Assembly (NCBI GenBank): GCA_029060405.1
Contig: JAIDUB010000013.1
Location: forward strand, 1 to 61,089
Reading direction: 5' to 3'
Length of the DNA: 61,089 bases
Source: Duncaniella sp.
GTDB lineage: Bacteria; Bacteroidota; Bacteroidia; Bacteroidales; Muribaculaceae
Positions 56,101 to 61,089 of this stretch are shown here, in pieces. The translations under genes were made by a program, and so were the position numbers. The notes under the pieces were generated by a model that saw nothing but the letters and a program-made list of their open reading frames with translations, was not told where the DNA came from and did not search any database. Each line of letters starts with the position of its first letter. The stretch's first letter is position 1.

Positions 56101-56883
56101 ATGATCTATCTCAAGACAGAAGAAGATCTCGAGAAAATGCGCGCAGCCGCAACACTCGTGAGTCGCACACTTGGCGAAGTCGCCAAGTGGGTGGCTCCCG
56201 GTGTTACTACCCGGCAGCTCGATAATGTCGCCCGCGAGTTCATACTCGACAACGGCGGCCGTCCCGCATGCCTCGGCTACGGCGGTTTTCCCGGTACACT
56301 CTGCATAGAAATCAACGAGACCATCGTGCACGGATTCCCTTCGGGTCGCACTCTTGTCGAGGGCGACATCATAGGAATCGATACCGTGGTGGAACTCGAC
56401 GGATTCAACGGCGATATGTGTTACACCTTCCCGGTAGGCGAGATCGCTCCCGAAGTGCGTGCGCTGTGCGTCACCACCAAGGAGTCGCTTGCCATAGGCA
56501 TCGAGGCCGCTCAGGAAGGACGCCGCATAGGCGATATAGCCAACGCCATCCAGCGCTATTGCGAGGGACACGGCTACACGGTAGTGCGCGAGATGTGCGG
56601 TCATGGCATCGGCAAGAAGATGCACGAAGATCCTGAGGTGCCCAACTACGGACGCCCCGGTACCGGCCCGCTTCTGCGCCGCGGCATGACCATAGCCATC
56701 GAGCCAATGATCAACCTCGGCTCACGCAACATAGTCATCGAGCCCGACGGCTGGCAGTGCCGCACCCGCGACCGCAAGCCCTCGGCCCACTACGAGCACA
56801 CCATCGCCATCCATCCCGAAGGCCCCGAGGTGCTCACCACATTCGATTATGTGCGCGAGGCGCTCGGAGACCGATTTATTTGA
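56101..56883 (+). CDS. map: Type I methionine aminopeptidase
   Basis: 260 aa; removes N-terminal Met from nascent chains. The metal ligands and catalytic residues are visible: ETIVHGFPSG (His), GIDTVVELDGFNGDMCY (two Asp), EMCGHGIGKKMHEDP (His), TIAIEPMINLG (Glu) and YEHTIAI (second Glu near the C-terminus). infA follows after 30 bases. Confidence 0.96.
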   Translation: MIYLKTEEDLEKMRAAATLVSRTLGEVAKWVAPGVTTRQLDNVAREFILDNGGRPACLGYGGFPGTLCIEINETIVHGFPSGRTLVEGDIIGIDTVVELDGFNGDMCYTFPVGEIAPEVRALCVTTKESLAIGIEAAQEGRRIGDIANAIQRYCEGHGYTVVREMCGHGIGKKMHEDPEVPNYGRPGTGPLLRRGMTIAIEPMINLGSRNIVIEPDGWQCRTRDRKPSAHYEHTIAIHPEGPEVLTTFDYVREALGDRFI

Positions 56884-56913
56884 CAACCAGAAAATATCCA
56901 CCAATACCATCAC

Positions 56914-57132
56914 ATGGCAAAACAAGCTGCAATCGAACTCGACGGCACTATCGTCGAAGCACTCTCCAACGCAATGTTTCGCGTCGAACTTGAAAACGGC
57001 CACGAAATCACCGCCCACATCTCCGGAAAGATGCGCATGCACTACATCAAGATTCTTCCCGGCGACAAGGTGAAAGTGGAAATGTCGCCCTACGACCTTT
57101 CAAAAGGCCGCATCGCATTCCGCTACAAGTAA
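56914..57132 (+). CDS. infA: Translation initiation factor IF-1
   Basis: 72 aa, OB-fold protein that binds the 30S A site. [20 protein letters not shown] and [20 protein letters not shown] are the signature; the usual end [11 protein letters not shown] is present. Normal length. Confidence 0.97.
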   Translation: MAKQAAIELDGTIVEALSNAMFRVELENGHEITAHISGKMRMHYIKILPGDKVKVEMSPYDLSKGRIAFRYK

Positions 57133-57196
57133 TCGCTCTGACGCGACCACCCGATATTGTAAATCAATCACAACACAATAAAACAATCAAAACGAC

Positions 57197-57313
57197 ATGA
57201 AAGTAAGAGCATCAATCAAGAAGCGCACTCCCGACAGCAAAATCGTCCGCCGCAAAGGACGCCTCTACGTCATCAACAAGAAAAACCCCAAAATGAAAAT
57301 GCGTCAGGGATAA
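57197..57313 (+). CDS. rpmJ: 50S ribosomal protein L36, Cys-free type
   Basis: A 38-aa protein starting [20 protein letters not shown] and ending [13 protein letters not shown]. The zinc-binding Cys/His of the C-plus form are absent. It follows infA by 64 bases and is followed at once by a T-tailed hairpin (57342-57370). Confidence 0.95.
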   Translation: MKVRASIKKRTPDSKIVRRKGRLYVINKKNPKMKMRQG

Positions 57314-57341
57314 TTGAGTTAACAATACTCAATGATTCCTA

Positions 57342-57370
57342 AAAAGTGTTACTTTCCAAGTAGCGCTTTT
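57342..57370 (+). terminator. Hairpin between rpmJ and rpsM
   Basis: AAAAGTGTTACTT (57342-57354) pairs with AAGTAGCGCTTTT (57358-57370) over 13 bp with two G-U pairs and a 3-base loop. The stem ends in a T-run. It would reduce read-through into rpsM. Confidence 0.65.
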
Positions 57371-57391
57371 ACTTAACACGCAAAATTTCAT

Positions 57392-57399
57392 TACCTTTG
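57392..57399 (+). promoter_or_regulatory. Promoter -7 box of the rpsM-rplQ segment
   Basis: TACCTTTG at 57392-57399 fits TAnnTTTG with a weak TTTA at about 57368-57371 (20-base spacer). It is 40 bases before rpsM and directly after the preceding hairpin, supporting a separate alpha-operon transcript. Confidence 0.6.
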
Positions 57400-57439
57400 C
57401 ACCACAAAAACAAATATTTCACAACAGTCAAAAAAATAT

Positions 57440-57820
57440 ATGGCAGTAAGAATCGTGGGAGTTGACCTCCCCCAAAACAAAAGAGGTGAAATCGCCTTAA
57501 CCTATATTTTTGGCATCGGACGCAGCGCTGCGACTTCTATCCTTAACAAAGCAGGCGTCGACGTCAACATCAAGGTAAAAGACTGGACCGACGATCAGGC
57601 CGCAGCAGTGCGTGAAGTAATCGGTTCCGACTACAAAGTAGAAGGTGATCTCCGCAGCGAAATCCAGCTCAACATCAAGCGACTCATGGATATCGGTTGC
57701 TACCGCGGTATCCGTCACCGTAACGGTCTCCCCGTGCGCGGTCAGTCGACCAAAAACAACGCCCGCACCCGCAAAGGCCGCAAGAAAACAGTCGCCAACA
57801 AAAAGAAAGCTACTAAATAA
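57440..57820 (+). CDS. rpsM: 30S ribosomal protein S13
   Basis: 126 aa, head protein contacting the P-site tRNA and the 50S subunit. [20 protein letters not shown] and [19 protein letters not shown] are the signature; the tail [16 protein letters not shown] is basic. Confidence 0.97.
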   Translation: MAVRIVGVDLPQNKRGEIALTYIFGIGRSAATSILNKAGVDVNIKVKDWTDDQAAAVREVIGSDYKVEGDLRSEIQLNIKRLMDIGCYRGIRHRNGLPVRGQSTKNNARTRKGRKKTVANKKKATK

Positions 57821-57829
57821 TAAATCACT

Positions 57830-58219
57830 ATGGCAAAAAAAACAGTCGCTACCAAGAAGAGAAATGTCAAGGTTGACGCAGCCGGTCAGCTTCACGTACA
57901 CTCCTCTTTCAATAACATCATTGTCTGCTTAGCCAACTCCGAAGGTCAGGTAATCTCATGGTCGAGCGCAGGTAAAATGGGCTTCCGCGGCTCAAAGAAA
58001 AATACCCCCTACGCTGCCCAGATGGCCGCTCAGGATTGCGCCAAAGTTGCCTATGACCTCGGTCTCCGCAAGGTGAAGGCATATGTAAAAGGTCCCGGCA
58101 ACGGCCGCGAATCAGCTATCCGTACCGTACACGGCGCAGGTATCGAAGTTACCGAAATCATCGACGTAACTCCGCTGCCCCACAACGGTTGCCGTCCTCC
58201 CAAGCGTCGCCGCGTCTGA
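57830..58219 (+). CDS. rpsK: 30S ribosomal protein S11
   Basis: 129 aa. [20 protein letters not shown] and [20 protein letters not shown] are conserved, and the C-terminus [18 protein letters not shown] is diagnostic. A 248-base gap with no supportable gene follows before rpsD. Confidence 0.97.
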   Translation: MAKKTVATKKRNVKVDAAGQLHVHSSFNNIIVCLANSEGQVISWSSAGKMGFRGSKKNTPYAAQMAAQDCAKVAYDLGLRKVKAYVKGPGNGRESAIRTVHGAGIEVTEIIDVTPLPHNGCRPPKRRRV

Positions 58220-58467
58220 TCCTTCAGTTTTACAGGCAATACCACATTTCCCCTCTTATATAAAACTAATCATTCCGGGCGTCGTCAGACATCAGCAGAG
58301 CCTTATACTTCATGTCAACCCGTAAGCCCCAAAGATTATAAAAAGGAAAGCCACCGCCGGCAGGGCGAGCCGCAATTCATTTCACCTCTCTGCGGCATAT
58401 GAACATCAGCCCGCACGACCCACGGCAATCCGACTGACGACACCACCAATATTTAACAATAACTCAA

Positions 58468-59073
58468 ATGGCAAGATACACAGGTCCCAGAACCAAAATC
58501 GCCCGTAAATTCGGCGAACCTATCTTCGGTGATGATAAAACCCTCGCCAAGAAAAACTATCCCCCGGGACAGCACGGACTCAACAAGCGTCGTAAGACTT
58601 CAGAATACGGCGTACAGCTCCGCGAAAAGCAGAAAGCTAAATACACCTACGGCGTACTCGAGAAGCAGTTCCGCAACCTCTTCGAGAAAGCCGCCCGCAC
58701 CAAAGGCATTACCGGTGAGGTGCTCCTCCAGCTCCTTGAAGCCCGCCTTGACAACGTAGTATACCGTCTCGGCATCGCACCCACCCGTGCAGCAGCCCGT
58801 CAGCTCGTCCTTCACCGCCACATCACCGTCAACGGTAAGGTGGTCAACGTAGCTTCTTATCACGTACAGCCCGGCGACGTAGTAGCAGTCCGCGAAAAAT
58901 CCAAGTCACTCGAAGTGATCGCCGACGCACTTGCCGGATTCAACCACTCCAAATACCCTTGGCTCCAGTGGGACGAAACCGTAAAGGGTGGAACACTCCT
59001 TCACGTTCCCGCCCGCGAAGACATCCCCGAGAATATCAAGGAGCAGCTGATTGTCGAGCTGTACTCTAAATAA
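58468..59073 (+). CDS. rpsD: 30S ribosomal protein S4
   Basis: 201 aa, a primary 16S 5'-domain binder. [20 protein letters not shown] opens it; the Cys-free N-terminal form and the S4 domain ([20 protein letters not shown]) are clear. In E. coli S4 controls the alpha operon; the long leader before rpsD would be the place to look for it here. Confidence 0.97.
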   Translation: MARYTGPRTKIARKFGEPIFGDDKTLAKKNYPPGQHGLNKRRKTSEYGVQLREKQKAKYTYGVLEKQFRNLFEKAARTKGITGEVLLQLLEARLDNVVYRLGIAPTRAAARQLVLHRHITVNGKVVNVASYHVQPGDVVAVREKSKSLEVIADALAGFNHSKYPWLQWDETVKGGTLLHVPAREDIPENIKEQLIVELYSK

Positions 59074-59095
59074 TAAATAAAAAATAATCAGATCC

Positions 59096-60088
59096 ATGGC
59101 TATATTAGCATTCCAGAAACCCGACAAAGTCCTCATGTTGGAGGCCGATGACCGCTTCGGTAAATTTGAGTTCAAGCCATTGGAGCCCGGTTATGGTATA
59201 ACCATTGGCAACGCACTGCGTCGCATCCTCCTCTCCTCGCTCGAAGGTTATGCTATCTCAAGCATCCGTATCGACGGCGTACGCCACGAATTCGATACCA
59301 TTCCGGGTGTTAAGGAAGACGTCACCAATATCATCCTTAACCTCAAGAAAGTCAACCTCAAGCAGATTGTGGAAGACACCGACAGCGAAAAGGCTACCAT
59401 CACTGTCTCGGGCTTGGAAGAGTTCAAAGCCGGTGACATTGGCAAGGCTCTCACAGGATTCGAAGTACTGAACCCTGAGCTCGTCATCTGTCATTTGGAT
59501 CCCGGTGCCTCTTTTACCATCGACCTTACAATCAACAAAGGCCGCGGTTGGGTGCCCGCCGATGAGAACCGTACCGCCAATGATCCCATCGACCTCATTG
59601 CCATCGACTCCATCTACACCCCCATCCAGAACGTAAAATACACCGTTGAAAACTTCCGCGTCGACCAGAAAACCGACTACGACAAACTCACCCTCGAGAT
59701 TACAACCGACGGCTCTATCGACCCCAAGGATGCGCTCAAGGAAGCAGCGAAGATACTCATATATCACTTCATGCTCTTCTCCGACGAGAAGATAACCCTC
59801 GAAACCGATGAATCAAACGGCGAAGAGGAATTCGATGAAGAAGTGCTCCACATGCGCCAGCTCCTCAAGTCGAAGCTTGTCGATATGGACCTCTCGGTAC
59901 GCGCCCTCAACTGCCTCAAGTCAGCTGAAGTAGAGACACTCGGTGAACTCGTCGTATTCAACAAAACCGACCTGCTCAAATTCCGTAACTTCGGTAAGAA
60001 GTCTCTCACCGAACTCGACGACCTCCTCGAAAGCCTCAACCTTTCGTTCGGTATGGATATTTCAAAATACAAATTAGATAAAGATTAA
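59096..60088 (+). CDS. rpoA: RNA polymerase alpha subunit
   Basis: 330 aa. The N-terminal assembly domain has [20 protein letters not shown] and [18 protein letters not shown]; after a Glu-rich linker the C-terminal domain contains [20 protein letters not shown] and [17 protein letters not shown], used for promoter UP elements and activator contacts. Normal length. Confidence 0.98.
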   Translation: MAILAFQKPDKVLMLEADDRFGKFEFKPLEPGYGITIGNALRRILLSSLEGYAISSIRIDGVRHEFDTIPGVKEDVTNIILNLKKVNLKQIVEDTDSEKATITVSGLEEFKAGDIGKALTGFEVLNPELVICHLDPGASFTIDLTINKGRGWVPADENRTANDPIDLIAIDSIYTPIQNVKYTVENFRVDQKTDYDKLTLEITTDGSIDPKDALKEAAKILIYHFMLFSDEKITLETDESNGEEEFDEEVLHMRQLLKSKLVDMDLSVRALNCLKSAEVETLGELVVFNKTDLLKFRNFGKKSLTELDDLLESLNLSFGMDISKYKLDKD

Positions 60089-60096
60089 TTACCCCG

Positions 60097-60582
60097 ATGA
60101 GACACAATAAAAAATTCAATCACCTCAGCCGAAAAAAGGCTCATCGCGACGCGCTTCTGGCCAACATGACCATCGCGCTCATCATGCGCAAGCGCATCTT
60201 CACCACTCTGGCTAAGGCAAAAGCACTCCGCGTTTACGCCGAGCCCCTCATCAACCGAGCTAAGGAAGACACCATGCTTAACCGCCGCACCGTCTTCTCT
60301 TACCTCCAGAATAAGGAAGCCGTAAACGAGCTCTTCCGCGAAATCGCCCAGAAAATCGCTAACCGCAACGGCGGATACACTCGTATCCTCAAGACCGGCA
60401 ACCGTCTCGGCGACAACGCCAAGATGTGCTTCATCGAGTTAGTTGACTACAACGAAATCATGCTCAACGACAAGGCTCCCAAGAAGGCCAAGACCACTCG
60501 CCGCAGCCGTCGTTCTTCAAAGCCCGCAGCCGAGGCTCCCGCAGCTGAAGCTCCCGCTACCGAAGCACCCGCAGCAGAATAA
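60097..60582 (+). CDS. rplQ: 50S ribosomal protein L17 with Ala/Pro-rich tail
   Basis: 161 aa versus about 120-130 in many bacteria. The core ([40 protein letters not shown]) is normal. The extra residues are a basic linker [18 protein letters not shown], then about 20 residues of Ala/Glu/Pro repeats ([18 protein letters not shown]). Such tails are usual in Bacteroidota. Last gene of the superoperon. Confidence 0.97.
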   Translation: MRHNKKFNHLSRKKAHRDALLANMTIALIMRKRIFTTLAKAKALRVYAEPLINRAKEDTMLNRRTVFSYLQNKEAVNELFREIAQKIANRNGGYTRILKTGNRLGDNAKMCFIELVDYNEIMLNDKAPKKAKTTRRSRRSSKPAAEAPAAEAPATEAPAAE

Positions 60583-60604
60583 TTTCGTTATTCTAAATAA
60601 TTCA

Positions 60605-60648
60605 CGAGAGGATGTGTCACACACCGACGCATCCTCTTGCGTTTTTTT
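60605..60648 (+). terminator. Terminator after rplQ
   Basis: AGAGGATG at 60607-60614 pairs with CATCCTCT at 60630-60637, followed by TGCG and a run of seven T ending at 60648. It stands 24 bases after the rplQ stop. Confidence 0.8.
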
Positions 60649-60742
60649 CGCATACACGTGAACCATTCCGGTTACCGCTTGTTATTAAAGTATAGTTACA
60701 ATATTTGCACTGTGTTTTCATGGTATTAGATTTAAGGTTAAG

Positions 60743-60784
60743 CACCAAACGGGCTGTCGCGACGACAGCCCGTTGGTGTTTTTA
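60743..60784 (+). terminator. Second terminator-like hairpin
   Basis: CACCAAACGGGCTGTC and GACAGCCCGTTGGTG (with GCGAC loop) form a long GC-rich stem followed by a T-run. A weak -7 box AATATTTG at about 60705-60712 precedes it, so a ~75-base transcript between is conceivable. No gene is visible in 60583-61035. Confidence 0.6.
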
Positions 60785-60866
60785 CACGATAGTGAAGCCC
60801 TGAAGTGCTAAGTCATTTGGAGAAGCATATCACCAATTCACCTCCTTCCCTATGATGAGACTACGT

Positions 60867-60899
60867 CATGATTCATCCATGATTCATCCATGATTCAGG
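60867..60899 (+). repeat. Short tandem repeat CATGATTCATC
   Basis: The 11-mer catgattcatc occurs at 60867-60877 and 60878-60888, with a third, diverged copy (catgattcagg) at 60889-60899. It lies just outside the IS end. Confidence 0.65.
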
Positions 60900-60929
60900 A
60901 CTCTCCCGCTTTATTATTCTTGAATTATT

Positions 60930-61089
60930 GCTGTCCGATAAAAATTTTTGATCGGATAAAAAATTAGGGTCGATTCCATTTGCAGGAGTCAACCCTTTTC
61001 GGTTACTTTGGATTCGCCAAAAAACAAATAAACCGATGGGTAAAAGTAGTCATTTTATCGGACAGCCGCTCTATGCACAGGTAATAAAA
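60930..61089 (+). mobile_element. Left end of an IS4-like element (partial)
   Basis: From about 60930 the sequence GCTGTCCGATAAAA begins the element. A small palindrome, TCCGAT...ATCGGA, lies at about 60934-60956. An inverted copy of the tip, TTTTATCGGACAGC, lies at about 61053-61066 inside the transposase start. The rest of the element is beyond the window. Confidence 0.55.
61036..61089 (+). CDS. IS4-family-type transposase, N-terminal fragment
   Basis: Eighteen codons are present: MGKSSHFIGQPLYAQVIK, running off the window end. This matches the usual start (M-x-K-S-x-H-F-x-G-Q-P) of Bacteroidota IS4/DUF4372 transposases. Catalytic residues are outside the window, so integrity cannot be assessed. 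Confidence 0.6.
   Translation, partial: MGKSSHFIGQPLYAQVIK

Noticed and set aside
57197-57313. L36 without Cys as a damaged gene
   Set aside because: The Cys-free form is a known zinc-independent variant and the length and frame are normal.

Overview
The window looks like a chromosomal segment of a gut-type Bacteroidales bacterium, most likely of the Muribaculaceae. This is inferred from several Bacteroidota promoters of the form TTTG-N19/20-TAnnTTTG, weak or absent Shine-Dalgarno sequences, an SdhCAB of the Bacteroidota type, a four-helix 'suffix' protein, a DUF4254 protein, a lone inositol-phosphate synthase and many lipoproteins. No rRNA or tRNA gene was seen. Nothing here was compared with a database.

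Layout. 0.4-6.9 kb: an unknown gene, then a leftward cluster purB-dtd-MazG-like-deoC-GYF/CD225-DUF2752, then a four-helix protein. 7.0-12.3 kb: pyrG, yidC and a lipoprotein gene, rightward. 12.8-19.7 kb: an eight-gene rightward cluster (free DsbD-N domain, dsbD, mazG, exported protein, topB, Cys-rich FeoB-associated-type peptide, LMW-PTPase, cdd) whose first seven genes are joined by six consecutive 4-bp ATGA overlaps. 20.1-24.5 kb: mutS, a GT9 glycosyltransferase and DUF4254, leftward. 24.7-25.3 kb: decayed accessory DNA with a YafQ-type toxin broken by one nonsense codon, its intact antitoxin and the tail of an ATPase. 26.1-30.0 kb: sdhC-sdhA-sdhB; SdhC carries an unusual 89-residue tail with 16 cysteines. 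30.3-34.7 kb: an A+T-rich three-gene operon of exported proteins centred on a caspase-like peptidase with Sel1 repeats, led by a long, apparently structured untranslated leader and bracketed by two nearly identical ~345-bp direct repeats. 34.8-38.7 kb: leftward dCMP deaminase-ctpA-fau-degenerate RIC-like protein-LuxR regulator. Then a META-domain lipoprotein gene and inositol-3-phosphate synthase.

41.7-60.6 kb: a nearly complete str-S10-spc-alpha ribosomal superoperon (rpsL to rplQ) with fusA, secY, map, infA, rpmJ and rpoA but no tuf or adk. A terminator-like hairpin and a promoter -7 box split it between rpmJ and rpsM. The window ends inside an IS4-like element just beyond rplQ.

Intergenic DNA is the second theme. 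Many gaps hold short G+C-rich palindromes that recur in several forms and orientations (1.4-1.7, 12.4-12.7, 19.7-20.1, 25.6-25.8, 30.1-30.8 and 34.2-34.7 kb), alongside two arrays of a 9-bp repeat and a three-copy repeat with an exact 33-bp period. The best candidates for undescribed biology are the repeat-bracketed exported caspase operon with its leader, the Cys-rich SdhC tail, and the palindromic modules.
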